A stretch of DNA of 64,000 bases, taken from positions 86,495-150,494 of the forward strand of contig NW_027330830.1 of the NCBI RefSeq assembly GCF_022965805.1, read 5' to 3'. Within the stretch, counting starts at the first letter, position 1; the number at the start of each line of letters is the position of its first letter. Positions 10,634-22,415 of this stretch are shown here, in pieces. The notes under the pieces were generated by a model, which saw only the letters and a program-made list of their open reading frames with translations, made no database searches and was not told where the DNA came from. The position numbers and the translations under genes are program-made. The DNA is from Primulina eburnea (Eukaryota > Streptophyta > Magnoliopsida > Lamiales > Gesneriaceae).

Positions 10634-11867
10634 TCAGCGATGTTGTGATTTACGGAGTTACAAGACTGTGTTAGTATGCCGTTGAAACATCAGTTAATTT
10701 AGAGTGATCAGATTATATACTGAGTTGAGTATTGATCAGAACAGATCGTGAATTGAGTTACACAATGATACAGTGTATTTGATATTGTCATCTCAGACTT
10801 GATATGGACAGATTGGACTTCGAGACTTCGTCTTCGTCAGACCAGGACGACAAAGGTATAATTCATGTGATATCTGGGAAGATATAACTCAAATCAGATC
10901 TTATTTGAGTTTCCCAATAAAATCACATACTTGATTATTGTTTATCTTTTGATATAATTGTGATTTGTTTATAGACTTTATATTCAAATCCTTTGAAATG
11001 AACATGCTTTGTTTACAGATTGTTATACATTGCATTTGAGGTAGGAAAGTTTGACAGATAGTCAGACTTCTAGACGTTCGGTGTATCGTTACATAGGAGC
11101 AGACACCCTCCTATTGTAGATTATTCGATACAGATATGACCGAAGTCTAGGAATAAGACGTACGTCACCCCAATTGGGAGGGTAGGTGACAGACAGTGAC
11201 GTCTTATTCACCCCGGGATCCCTAGAGATATAGTTGAGTCGAGTCTAGACATGATTTGACTAGAACTGCATGTGGTTATGAATGTGGTTTCATAGACTAT
11301 GAAATCCATGTTTATTGCTTTCAGTCATGACAGCATGTTTATATGATTTGATTTAAATTTCATATGTATCTGAATTGGGTTGCATGCTTGTTTTGATTTG
11401 ATTTCATAAATTATGAAATCTATTACTTTTGAATATGTTCATGATAGCATGTTTTATGATTTAGATTGTTTCTATACATGCTTACCATGTTTTATACTGG
11501 GATTTGTTCTCACCGGAGTTATCCGGCTGTTGTCGTGTCTGTATGTGTGCATGGCAACAGGTGGGGCAGGATCTGGGTCTCGAGCTAGATGAGAGGTTGA
11601 GGATAGCGTGGAAATCTCGGGCGTTGAAGATTTCTAGTGTTTGCTTATTAGACTTGTACTACTGATATTTGTAGTTGGTATTTAAACACTAGCGTATGAT
11701 TGTACTAGACAGACTTGTATGTACATTATGTTGTTTAATTAATATAGAGACATGTTATGCTTTAATTATACATTTGAGTTCATGTTAAAAGCAAAATTTT
11801 GACCCACATTTTCGAGCAAAGATCCAATAAATCCCAAAATAATTGAGTTAGAGCCCGGGTCCCCACA
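10634..11867 (+). repeat. 5'-truncated LTR of element B-prime
   Basis: Homologous in reverse orientation to the inner part of the element B LTR, with shared blocks such as GTTACAAGACTGT and TTTGAGTTTCCCAATAAAATC. It ends GGGTCCCCACA, followed by a primer-binding site at 11873-11884 (TGGTATCAGAGC). The first several hundred bases of the LTR, including the GC module seen in B, are missing; fragment G abuts at 10633. Confidence 0.85.
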
Positions 11868-11872
11868 ACATG

Positions 11873-11884
11873 TGGTATCAGAGC
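11873..11884 (+). other. Primer-binding site of B-prime
   Basis: TGGTATCAGAGC, complementary to the 3' end of initiator tRNA-Met, five bases after the LTR end. The leader runs from here to about 12195 with no other recognisable feature. Confidence 0.9.
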
Positions 11885-12195
11885 GATTGATCCTTTAGAT
11901 TGAGATAGTCAGAATTGATAGATCTTTTAGAATGAGATAGTAGAGAATGAGCGGGGTAGATTGAATTGTCTTCCTTGCATATGATTGCTAGCATGAGATT
12001 TGTTTCAATGTTGAATAACATTGTGTGTGCTAGCATGATTTATTGCTTTTCCTATTACATGTTGTTTGTTATCTGAGTTGATTACAGCATGTAATTACCA
12101 AGCCTGAATCAGAACTGAGTCTGGATCAGAGGTATATGATCAGAGAAGGGCTGAGACAGATTGTATAGATTATGTACTAATCTGTTTGATTTTCA

Positions 12196-13099
12196 GATAT
12201 ACCGCCTCGAAGAATTTCAGAAAAGGGCAGTACTTCGTCTGAACAGAGAGATGTATCAGAAACCCAGTTAGAAGAAAAGATGAAAGAGTTTGAGTTATTA
12301 CAGCCGTCGATTCTGAGTGGTACTGAGACATCTGAAGATTGTCAGAACTGGTTTGATGATATAGAAATCTTGTTTGATTTGCTTGATTGTACAGATGAAC
12401 AGAGGGTTAAAATGGTGCCTTATCAGTTACGAGAAGCCGCCAGGAGTTGGTGGATTACCAGTAGAAGAATGTGGGCACAGAGAGGTACAGTGATGTCGTG
12501 GGAAATATTCAGAACTTAATTCTATCGAAGATTTTTCTCAGCTTCGTACCGAGAGGACAAGAAATTAGAGTTTGAGAATTTGAGCCAAGGGCCGCTGAAT
12601 ACTGAGCAATATATTGCTAAATTCTCTACTCTACTGCATTTTGCTCCTCATTTAGCTGGAAATGATGAAGCTATAGTAAATCAGTTCATCAGAGGGTTGA
12701 ACTCAGAGGTAGTTGCATTTATGAATTTGCAGCGACCTTACCATTTTGCTGACATCCTGAGTAGAGCGAAGAGAGCTAGAGGTGAGTTTGATTAGACAAT
12801 TGACAAGGTTGTGTGTGAAGCCACTTCAGACACAGCAATCCCCTCTTCGATATGATCACGGCAGTACGAGTGGGAAGCAAGATGTGCTGAAAGCTCGAAA
12901 GAAGCCATTCAAGAAGCTAGGAAGCGATTCATCTAGCTCTAGTGTTTCTGGTCCAAGTTATACTGGAGTGTATTGCAGAAGTTGCGGAGGAAGACATTCC
13001 ACCGAACAATGCCAGGGAGTAACTGGTAGATGCAATATTTGTGGACAGCCGGGACACTTTGCTAAAGTTTGTCCCCAGAAGCGTTCCCGAAGATCGTAG
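12196..13099 (+). pseudogene. gag: Broken gag of element B-prime
   Basis: Related to the gag of element B and, more distantly, of A. The position aligned with the A start codon reads ATACCGCCTCG, so the ancestral ATG is ATA; the first Met in frame is at 12280. The capsid-type region (WFDDIEILF, ARSWWIT) is cut by a TAA at 12517-12519. The same frame resumes (EQYIAKFSTLLHFAPHLAG), then shifts near 12780. The last frame carries CRSCGGRHSTEQC and the zinc knuckle CNICGQPGHFAKVC before a stop at 13097-13099. One nonsense and one frameshift make this copy non-functional. Confidence 0.88.
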
Positions 13100-14545
13100 G
13101 GAACAGAGTTCACTTGAAACCACAGATTCAGAATTCACAACAAGTACTGGTCTTTATGATTCTATTGCATATGTATTGATATATACTAATGCATTTGTTA
13201 AGAATATCTTTGACTGAGTTGCATGGAGATATGCTGTATCTGTTGGGTTTGTATTTACTGTAGTATTGATGTCCTTGCTTGTTGAGGAAGTGTTGATATC
13301 AGAGATTTCTGTATATATTGTATACTACAGTAAGATGAGAATGAAATAGAAATAGCTTATGATGTACTTGTGTTCCTGATTTGAACGCATTATTGATAAG
13401 CATATGCTGAACAAGTACAGACATATTGTAGAATTTTTCTATAAATGGTAAAAGTCAGACCAGATATGGATGATGAGTAGAGATTCACAGTAAGGATTCT
13501 AGATTTCGAATTCCTTTGATATCTGTGTTGTTTATGACTCGATTGATACAGAAAGGAACATATGGTATCCTTATGTATTCAGTAGATATACTGAAATCGA
13601 GCCTAATATTGGCAGATCTGCCAGTATTGTACGAGTTGGCTGATATTGCCAGATAAGATTTCAGATTGCTTTATATCAGAAAGATAGATTGCAGAATTGA
13701 ATTAAGATCAGATATTAATTGTATGGTAGATTCAGTACAGAATGATATTGAATATCAAGAATGATACAGAACGAATTGAACGATTTGAAAGATTAACAGC
13801 AGAATACTGAACAGGAGTTACATTGGAGTAATGTTTCTCTTTGGCATGTCTCAGTATGTTTAGAGATATTCTGAAGATTTATACTCGTTATATCTATGAT
13901 ATATGGATATATTTGCAGTGTCTGGTTGATTGACTCGAGTAGTTGGAAATTATACTGAATATTTAAAGATTTTGTTGAATATTCTGAGAATTGTGAGTAT
14001 TGTATACAGAAATTATTCAGATAAGAATTCCGCTTGAAACAGATTGTATTCAGAATATGCGATATCTGAAGTTAGTATACAGATAGATTTTGATACAGTT
14101 GAGACAGAGATCAGTAACTGAGAACGAGACTGATGCCAGAAAGACCAGAAAGTTCAGAAATTTCAGAAATGTATTTTTTCTGATTGGGCAGATTATTTGA
14201 TTCGACTGTTGCTTTATATCTGCTGGGTATTGTTATTGTTCTAAATCAGTATTTGAGATATTTTTATATTGTTTTGGGGGAGCATATTATATTTGCAGAT
14301 GATATATAGCAATGGATCAGAATGGCATGAAGATCTGATTGATTTGTCAAAATCGATAGTATTGTTAGAATTTACAATCCTATATATTTACTAGATTAGT
14401 ATAGATTATTGTTATTCTGAATCAGTATTGATACAGATTTTCTGAACTGTTGAGGGTATATACAGTCCAGCTTGTATCAGAAATGAATTCTATAATTTCA
14501 GCAGTTCAGAAACGTGATCAGAATGGTCAGAGCAGTATTTCGATA
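13100..14545 (+). pseudogene. pol: Degenerate pol of element B-prime
   Basis: No long frame survives, but the DNA still aligns with pol of element A. 13441-13690 matches the protease-RT linker (the region of A encoding [11 protein letters not shown] to FADIFPDEI) with many stops. 14505-14545 matches the pre-integrase block ([15 protein letters not shown]). 13100-13440 corresponds to the stretch after gag also found in element B (30780-30960). The copy is cut off at about 14545, where an inverted leader begins. Confidence 0.75.
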
Positions 14546-14930
14546 ATCAGAGCAGTTCAGACGAAGTACTACCTCTCTCTGGAATTCTCCGAGGCGGTAT
14601 ATCTGAATATCAAACAAATCAACATACAATCGGTATAATCTGTCTCAGCCCTCCTCTGATCATATACCTCTGATTCAGACTCGGTTCTGATCCAGGCTTA
14701 GTAAGTACATGCTGCAATCAACTCAGATACAAACAACACGTAATAGGGAAGACAGTAAATCATGCTAGCACACATCATGCTAATCAACATTGACGTAAAT
14801 CTCATGCTAGCAATCACATGCAAGGAAGAAAATTCAATCTACCCCGCTCATTCTCAGCTATCTCAGTCTGAAGAATCTATCAATTCTGACTATCTTAATC
14901 TAAAGGATCTATCGCTCTGATACCACCTGT
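14546..14930 (-). repeat. Extra inverted leader and gag start joined to the 3' LTR of B
   Basis: Nearly identical to about 31905-32285: primer-binding site (14914-14925), leader, and the first codons of gag with ATA instead of ATG. It lies on the PBS side of the LTR at 14931-16645, so that LTR is bordered by a leader on one side and a polypurine tract on the other. This is the arrangement left by tandem or recombined elements. The gag is cut at about 14546 at the junction with B-prime. Confidence 0.85.
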
Positions 14931-16645
14931 TGTGGGGACCCGGACGCTAATCATCTTCTTACTCAACTTTTTGGGATTTAATTATCAATTAAGATAAAAC
15001 AGGGTCTAAAAATTTTTCTTTTTAAATTATAACTGCGAAAGGTAATGGACTCTAAATACTATACATGTCTGTATATAAAAATACAAATTCAGTATTAAAA
15101 TACAATAATGTACAACCTTCTAATCTAAGGTTCACTACTAAAGTTCTAGTAGTAAAATCCAATCTACTGTAAGTCCGGAATCACCACGCTAAACTCGTCT
15201 TCTCTCGTCATCTTCTCGACCCTGATCCAGCCCCACCTGTTGTAATGCACACATACAAAACACGACAACAGCCGGATAACTCCGGTGAGAATAAATCCCA
15301 GTATAAAACATGGTAAGCATGTATATAAACAAACTAATTCATAAAACATGCGATCATGTGTAAACACAATATATTTCATAATCTATGAAATTAAGCATGC
15401 AACTCAAAATCAGATAAACATGCATATAAACAATCTAAATCATAAAACATGCTAGCACAACTGAAAGCAATAACGATGGGTTCCATGATCTAGGAGCCAC
15501 ATCCATATAAGCATGAAGTCCTAATCAAATCATGTCTAGACTTGACTCGATCTATAACTCTAGGGTTCCCGGGGTGAATAAGACGTCACTGGCTGTCACC
15601 TACCCAACCACTCGGGGCGACTGTACGTCTTATTCCTAGACTTCGGTCCGAGCTGTATCGACGGCTGGCAATAGGAGTAATGACTACTCCTAAGTTGAGA
15701 TACACCGAACGTCTAGAAGTCTGACAATGACTGTCAAGACTTTCCTATCTTAAATGCAATGAATAACAATCTGTAAACAAAGCATAATCATATTCATAAC
15801 TGAATATCCCAATTATCTTACCTGCTTGAATACAATTCTAAAATCAAAGCATAATCAGGTAATAATATAAATAATAATCTAGTATGTGATTTTATTGGGA
15901 AACTCAAATCAATCTAATTTGAGTTATGCTTCCCGAATATCACATGAATTATACCTTTGTCGTCCCTATCTGACGAAGACGATGACCTATATCCAAATCT
16001 GTCCATATCAAATGTCCTTGTGTAGCCTGCGTTGATAGTAACACAGTACCGAAGTCGGATTTCAATTCAGATAGACGGTTTACTCGCAAATCAATTTAAG
16101 AAAATAAGAACGAAGCTTTTTCCCTCACCCTCGATTTCTCCTCTTCTGAAATGAGATTTACGCCTGTAAATATATATATATATACTTACACTCACATGCA
16201 GCAAAGCACATGGCTCGTCCTTCGCGCAACACGTCTCGCGCATATGCGCGGCCACTACTCGCGCATATGCGCGAGACCTACTGTCTCGGCGAAACTGCTA
16301 CTCGCGCATATGCGCCATTAATTCCGCGCATATGCGCCACCCCTTCTAACCCTCCCGCGCATATGCGCCACTCTACTCGCGCATATGCGCCACTGGTTCT
16401 GGCCTTGCCGCGCATGTGCGCGCATTATCTCGCGCATGTGCGCGCAAGCCTCGGCCAGCTCCGCGCATGTGCGCCCTCTCACTTATTGCACACACATTTC
16501 ACACCTTTATCATGTGTCCTAGTCCGATCCGTTCCGTCTATAATCATCTCGATTAATTTAATAAATCATTCCGGATTAATCTCCGATTACAGTAATCATA
16601 TCCAAATCATTTCAGATTACGGTAATTAAATTTCCGGGCATTACA
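14931..16645 (-). repeat. 3' LTR of element B (with internal deletion)
   Basis: 1715 bp against 2184 bp for the 5' LTR. The missing piece corresponds to about 33367-33836, with the join at about 16012 at a short shared GTCCTTG. It starts TGTAATGCCC on the minus strand and ends CCCCACA. It carries nine GC-rich palindromes and a TATA-like run at 16170-16185. Confidence 0.92.
16237..16475. repeat. Nine GC-rich palindromes in the 3' LTR of B
   Basis: Six copies of CGCGCATATGCGC and three of CGCGCATGTGCGC in 239 bp; most are self-complementary. On the minus strand the cluster lies about 50 bases upstream of the AT-rich TATA-like run. Confidence 0.92.
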
Positions 16646-16662
16646 TTTCTCCCCCTCTTAGA
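16646..16662 (-). other. Polypurine tract of element B
   Basis: On the minus strand, CTAAGAGGGGGAGAAA directly precedes the TG of the LTR. It is followed, as in element A, by the GAGTTCGTCCTCGAAC block on the plus strand. Confidence 0.85.
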
Positions 16663-17183
16663 TCTGAGTTCGTCCTCGAACTCACCAATCATCAAACCAA
16701 ATCTATCAGACGAACTGTATAACAAAGGTTAACATCCAAATTCATTTCACTAGCCGAATCACTCCCATATTACTCGCTATACAACACCCGTATACGCCAA
16801 TTGCAACCCATAACAAAGCAATACCACCTGTAGTTGCTATTCCATCTGTTTATTCCCAATTAAGGACATATTCCATCATCGGTTTCAGGTACCACTCGTC
16901 ATCATCCGACATTGGTTTCCTAATTCATTCAGCACTATCTTGATAACTAGTGCTAACATCCAGCACTAGAGTTCTACTAATATCTTTCAATATCTGAACA
17001 AGACACTTCGACTACCTGTCACTTTGTGAACAATCTGCCAGAGAGAGCTGATGATATAATCTACCACAAGTACACACTTAATCGTAATCATAGTCTGATA
17101 TACTCTACTCGAAATCATCCTTCTAGTCAATCTGACTATTTCTTTGACAGGGATCTTTGTCACCTAGTTCTGTTTGTACATCA
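16663..17183 (-). pseudogene. pol: Degenerate 3' end of pol and 3' UTR of B
   Basis: No open frame. 17080-17183 aligns with the integrase region of A around 3040-3150 (shared pieces such as the AATCGTRATCA and CAATCTGACTA blocks). D is inserted in this integrase remnant; the alignment resumes at 29253. Nearer the LTR nothing beyond 3' UTR-like sequence is seen. Confidence 0.7.
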
Positions 17184-17996
17184 TGATATGAATCTGGCTA
17201 GGCACTGTGTGCAAATGTTTGGGGAAAAATTTAAGTGGCGTTGTTGGTTTGGACTTTCAAGCTTGATTGTGATAAAAGATGATGAATCAAGCATATTCAA
17301 AGCAAGTAGTGGAGTTCAACAAAGAATTGCCGAAGCTCCAGCGCACCCGCGCTCAAAACAGGGCCGCACCCGCGCTCAAATTGCCGAAGCACTAGCGCAC
17401 CCGCGCTCATGCAAGGGCCGCACCCGCGGTCATGTTTTTTCCTAAAAAAAAAAAAAAAAAAAAAAAAATTTTTTTTTTTTTTTTTTTCCGAAGCCAAACC
17501 GCTCCCGCGGTCCTTACGTCACTGCACCCGCGGTGTTCTGGCGGACTTGCGTGTCAAAGTTGCTAATTAGCTCATTTAAGCTTTTCACACTACTTTCTTG
17601 TTTTGTTTTATCTATTTAATCATTGTAAACATTATGAACGAAATGATTATTGAATATGGAATGAAAAACACTTGAGAATTCTCTCAAAACTTGCAAAGTT
17701 TATACTTTGTGTTTATCAAAATCAAACTTATCAAAGATTGCATCTTTGTGGCGTTTGTCGATTGTTCTTGCACGGATTGTCATAGGCATCGTTCTTTGAA
17801 GGTTCGTTCTAGATTCAATTGTTATCTTCGTTGATATTTGTTGCTAAGTGTTTAAATCACTTAGAGGTGAATATCACACCAATCGTTACTTGTTTCAAAA
17901 GATCGGGATAATATAATCGATCCTTGTTTGTTATTGAATTGAGGGTGCGATTTCTATATTCGTGCTTGCCTTTCATTCGTACGAGGATTCGTATCA
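17184..17996 (+). repeat. 5' LTR of element D
   Basis: 813 bp, TGATATG to CGTATCA. It holds a GC-rich cluster (17341-17534) split by an A25/T19 tract (17444-17487). Its last 400 or so bases closely resemble the LTR of C. Confidence 0.95.
17341..17534. repeat. GC-rich motif cluster and A/T tract, 5' LTR of D
   Basis: Six copies of GCACCCGCGCTC, GCACCCGCGGT or a one-base variant, four before and two after the A(n)T(n) tract, itself a perfect palindrome. The copy in the 3' LTR is at 28590-28785. Confidence 0.9.
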
Positions 17997-17998
17997 TT

Positions 17999-18010
17999 TG
18001 GTATCAGAGC
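17999..18010 (+). other. Primer-binding site of element D
   Basis: TGGTATCAGAGC, complementary to initiator tRNA-Met, two bases after the LTR. Confidence 0.92.
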
Positions 18011-18690
18011 TTTGGTTCATTGATTCAAGTAAGTCTATCCTTGTTGTTGTTGTTATTTTCAGATCTGTCTAAAAAAATATAAAAGAAAAAAAAAATCCGT
18101 TTTGTTATCAGATCTGTTGTATCCTTGTTGTTTCTATTGTCAAATATTTCTATATCAGAAAAGAAAAACAAAAATTTCGTTTTGTTATCAGATCTGTGTT
18201 ATCCTTTGTTCTGTTATCAGATCTGTGGTATCTTTTTGTTTCTATTGTTCTATCTATCAAAAACAAAAACAAAAATTCGTTCTGTTCTCAGATTTGTGTT
18301 ATCTTTTGTTCTATTTCCAGATCTGTGTTATTTCTACCATCCTTTGTTATTGATAATCCAAAATTCTTGAAAAAAAAAAAAATTTGTTCTGTGTTATTGT
18401 GTCGTTCTTGTTATTGTGCAATCCAAGTGAAACAGTTGCAAGTGTTCACAAGTTGAATCTTGTTAGTTTGATATACAAGTACAAAGCTTGATCACACCTT
18501 TGAAAGAACTATCAAATTCGAGTGAAAAAAAAAAAACACTTGAGTGCGAGCGTTATTTCTTTGGAGTGACCGGTGAGTATTTTGTAGTGAGAAAAAAAAA
18601 AGGTGAGTCGAGTGAATTTCTATTGGAGTGATCAGTGAGAATTTGGGTGAGGAATAATTTTTATTTCTACTAACATTTCTTGCAGGTACA
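18011..18690 (+). promoter_or_regulatory. Leader of element D with degenerate direct repeats
   Basis: A U-rich leader without a real ORF. Between about 18058 and 18345 a motif close to CAGATCTGTGTTATCC recurs about six times with T-rich spacers. The same motif recurs in the leader of C. A role in RNA packaging or dimerisation is possible but not shown. Confidence 0.7.
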
Positions 18691-20931
18691 ATGTTTGAAA
18701 CAAAATTGGAGGAGGTAGGAGATGACACGAACCAAGAATTTTCTAAGGTCCAAATTGAGGAATTGTTCGATCATTTTAGTAGGATAATGAGGACCGAAAT
18801 GGAGCATTTACGTGAGAGGTTTGATAGGCTTGAGGTTAGTACGAGTGAAAATAAATCTAAGCCTAACGGGTTGGATAGAATATGTGAAAAGGAGTTTAAG
18901 CCTCTACGTGAGAGGTATAGACGGAGTGAAGGAGAGGAAAAGTATAATATGCAAGATGATGGAAAAAGACGAGTTAATAGAATTGGTGGGAATAGAGCTT
19001 TACAAGTGGATCATTATGATGATATACAATATGATGATGATAGGCGAAGTAAAAGAATTGGAGGCGATAGATCGTTGTATTTGCATCGTGATGATGATAG
19101 GCGATGTGAGGAGAATAGAAGAAGTGAACTTGATGTGGATAGGGAATCTTTGAAACCTAATTGGCGGAGGAGTTTGGGAGAGAAAATCATTGCTACGCCA
19201 AAGAAGGAATCGAAACGTGAAGTTGATTGGTCTAGGAGAGTCAAGGAGAGTGGAGCATCACACTTGGTAACGGGTGATGATAGAAAGTGCAAATCGAGTG
19301 GTAAACATGGAAGTGACTCGTGGAAGGAGTTATTGAAAACCGCACGAATGTCGAGTGAAGAGAAGTTGGTTTTTAAACATGGGTATCAAGGTACATCTAA
19401 AATTTCAAATGTTAGTACTTATGATATTCAATGTGTTTGGTGTCTAGAGTTTGGACATAATATCAGTCAATGTCGACGTGAGGAATTTACTGTAGTAAAA
19501 TCGCCAGTTGAGCTTAAATCTCTAATGGAGGTTGATGTTGTGGTTGATATTGAATCTCAAGTGGATGTAGAGGATGTTGTTGAGTATGTAGCTGAAGTTG
19601 AGATTGTTGGTAAACTTGAACATGAACTTGAGGTGGTGATTAATAGCATTGGAGATGATGTTATTCCACTAGATAGTGAGATGAATGTATTGGATTCTAG
19701 AGTTGAATGTGAATCTATAGATACAGTCGAATGTGGAGTTGAAGTGAGCATTGATGTTGAACCTAAAGTGGAGGTTGAAAGAATTGAAGAGGTTGGTATT
19801 CCATTGATTTATGACTTGAGCATAGAGTGTTATGCTAAGGAGGGTGAATCCTTAGATGGTGAGTTTGTTTCTAATGTGTGTTCTATGGATGAAAACGAAG
19901 AAACTTTGTTGTTCAAAACATTTGAAGAAAAACATATTTCTTTTGATCAATTGACACGAAAAGAAATTTTTGATGATCAATTGAAGTTTATTGTAAAGAG
20001 TGAAAAAGAAATTAATATGGTCGAAAGAATGAGTGAACAAAAAGGTGAGATGGCCATAGAAAAGAAACAAGAGAGAAAAGAAAAAGAAAAAGAGGTCAAA
20101 GAAAAGAAAAATAAATCAAAGACCCAAAAGATTGAAAAGAGTGAGGTGGAGAGTTTCTTATTCTTGTATAAACCATTTCATGTACCTTTGTACAAATTGG
20201 TTTATTCTCATTGTGATGATATAGCCGGTTCAATTCCGAGCATTGCTATTTCTTATTTGCAGGTTCTTGGGGTTGTCATACCAATGAGACAAGTGAATTT
20301 TACTAAAGGGAGAACCCAAGGGTCCGAGCCTAGAAAATTCAAGTGCCATCAAGATGAGCTTGGTAAGAAAGTTGAAAATGTGATGATGAAAAGTAAAACA
20401 ATTGTTGATGGTGTGAGATTGCAATGGGATGATCCATATGATTTCAAGAGAAATCACCGTGAGGTAAGGGTAGTAACCACTGCAACGACTGGGAGGTATG
20501 ATTTGCTTCCCTATTTTAATTTTGTGTTGTTTTGTTTTCAAGAATGTGGAGAATGTGTTGCAAATATGGTGGTTAAGGGATCGAATGTAAATTTATCCTT
20601 ATTCCTAGATTGTTATGAATTTAAGGCCATGGATGAATTGCATGTACCTACTATGAATTTTGATGTTTCATTATTTAATAAGTTCGTAGGATTTGTTTGC
20701 TACAAGGGTTTATATGCATTGGAGTTAAATTTTTGTAATGAGATAAGATATCGCATTGATAGTACACGTGACGTGTCTTATTTGCATGATTTGAATTTAA
20801 TTGGTGATGGCTTTGAGAGGTTGATGGTTGGACATGATAATTATTTCATTTATGATGAATATATGTTTAGAGATAATAAACTATTTGGTATATATTTATT
20901 TCAGGATCGACTTGTTCTTGAGATTCATAAC
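18691..20931 (+). CDS. Long ORF of element D, first part (Gag-like N-terminus, no Pol enzymes)
   Basis: 747 codons are open before element C; C begins at 20932 and contributes the stop. Residues 15-60 closely match the N-terminus of the C polyprotein ([12 protein letters not shown] is identical). The capsid domain of C is absent, replaced by a charged Arg/Asp-rich region. A zinc knuckle CVWCLEFGHNISQC lies at 248-261. Then come an acidic Val/Glu-rich segment (270-400), a Lys/Glu-rich segment (440-485), and DIAGSIPSIAISYLQ (510-524), which matches the protease-RT linker of C. The rest (530-745) is unlike C. No protease DGG/DTG, RT DD or RNase H residues are seen. The length without stops suggests selection or recent origin. 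Function is unknown; RNA binding by the knuckle is the only safe inference. Confidence 0.85.
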
Positions 20932-21167
20932 TGATGCAAACGTGGTTGATCAAGCACCAAAGAAAGCATGGGAGTCGTTGGAGTTTCCCGAAGGACCTAT
21001 AACGAGGGGACGAAGCAAGAAGTTTAAAGATGCACTTCAAGGACTCATGATGAGCTATCAAGGAAGTCCTACAAGTTGGATGTCTAAATTAGAGGAGGTT
21101 GGGAATCATGGGAATGATATTGGAGGTCTTTGGAATTTAATTCAAGGTCAATTGCCGCAGCAGGACT

Positions 21168-21336
21168 GCACCCGCGCTATGTTATACATTGCACCCGCGT
21201 TCCATAATGATCAAAGTGAAGAAAATCCCCGAAGCAATACCGCACCCGCGGTCTAACATGAACCGCACCCGCGGTGCAAGAGTGCACCCGCGCTCCTACA
21301 AGGACCGCACCCGCGGTCTTGTAAAAAAAAAAAAAA

Positions 21337-21373
<37 letters not shown>

Positions 21374-21420
21374 CGAAGCCTGACCGCACCCGCGGTCTTT
21401 CAACAGCGCACCCGCGGTCC
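21168..21420. repeat. GC-rich motif cluster and A/T tract, 5' LTR of C
   Basis: Eight copies of GCACCCGCG followed by GT, CT or TT, several extended to the 14-mer ACCGCACCCGCGGT, six before and two after the A(n)T(n) tract. The cluster ends about 75 bases upstream of the TATA-like box. The copy in the 3' LTR is at 27241-27494. Confidence 0.92.
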
Positions 21421-21497
21421 TTTAGTGCACTTCCGTGTCAAAGTTTCTAATTATCTCATTTAAGCTTTTCACACTACTTTTCTTGTATTTTATTGCT

Positions 21498-21504
21498 TAT
21501 ATAA
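21498..21504 (+). promoter_or_regulatory. Putative TATA box of element C
   Basis: TATATAA, the clearest TATA match in the LTR, downstream of the GC cluster. It is repeated at 27572-27578 in the 3' LTR. Confidence 0.6.
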
Positions 21505-21876
21505 TTGATGTATTAGACTTGAACGAAATTAATCATTGAAGATATATAAAATTGCATTGAGTTCTCTCAATCTTGCAAGGCTTTTGTGCTTTGTGTTTAT
21601 CAAAATCAAACTTATCAAAGATTTCATCTTTGTGGCGTTTGTCGATTGTTCTTCGCACGGATTGTCAAAACAAGTTCTTTGAAGGTTCGTTCGAGATTCA
21701 ATTGTTATCATCGTTGATATTTGTTGCTAAGATTTAATATCTTAGAGGTGAATATCACAAATCTTTACTTGTTTCAAAAGATCGGGACAACAAATCGATC
21801 CTTGTTTGATATTGAGTTGAGGGTGCGATTTCTATATTCGTGCTTGCCTTTCATTCGTACGAGGATTCGTATCATT

Positions 21877-21888
21877 TGGTATCAGAGC
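21877..21888 (+). other. Primer-binding site of element C
   Basis: TGGTATCAGAGC, two bases after the LTR end, complementary to initiator tRNA-Met. Same spacing as in D. Confidence 0.93.
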
Positions 21889-22415
21889 TTAGGCTCATTG
21901 ATTCAAGTAAGTTATCCTTTTTTTTTTTTTTTTTTTTTGTGTTCAGATCTGTTTAAAAAAAAATTATTGTTCTGTTTCAGATCTGTGTTATATTGTTGTT
22001 TCTATTGTCATATCTATCAAAAACAAAAACAAAAATTCGATCTGTATCAAATCTGTGTTATCCTTTCGTTTCTGTGTCCAGATTTGTGTTATCCTTTGTT
22101 CTGCCTTAAGATCTGTGTTATTTTCTATCATCCTTTGTCATTCTTGAATCTAGAATTTTCGAAAATTTGTGTATCATCGTTCTTGTTATTGTGCAGTCCA
22201 AGTGAGACAGTTGCGAGTGTCCACGAAGTGAATCTTTTTGTTTGATAAAAAAAAAATACAAAGATTGAGCACACCTTTGAGAGAAAAATCAAATTTGAGT
22301 GGAAAAATCATTTGAGTGCGAGAGCTATTTCTTTGGAGTGATCGTGAGAATTTGGGTGAGGAAAATCTTTTATTTCTACTAACGTTTTATTGCAGGTATA
22401 AAATCTGAAATTAAA
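21889..22415 (+). promoter_or_regulatory. Leader of element C with repeats shared with D
   Basis: A T-rich leader. From about 21943 to 22120 the motif near CAGATCTGTGTTATCC recurs about four times, as in D. The last 150 bases before the ATG also match D, including a block ending TTTATTTCTACTAAC. No ORF. Confidence 0.7.

Larger units (their letters stand above)
20932..21874 (+). repeat. 5' LTR of element C
   Basis: 943 bp. Its first 325 bases repeat the coding sequence for the C-terminal tail of Gag-Pol. It contains the GC-rich cluster (21168-21420) split by A18/T33 (21323-21373), and a TATA-like box (21498-21504). Confidence 0.96.

Noticed and set aside
16237..16475. CRISPR-like array of short palindromic repeats
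   Set aside because: Irregular spacing, self-complementary 12-14-mers, plant LTR context, and an identical cluster in the partner LTR.
16210..16629. ORFs of about 139 codons over the CGCATATGCG palindromes (also 33973-34453)
   Set aside because: Same reason: low stop density in LTR repeats, and the translation simply repeats the motif.
20828..21256. A 142-codon gene at the D/C boundary
   Set aside because: It is the LTR-encoded tail of C Gag-Pol present in the 5' LTR, read out of context from the flanking D sequence.
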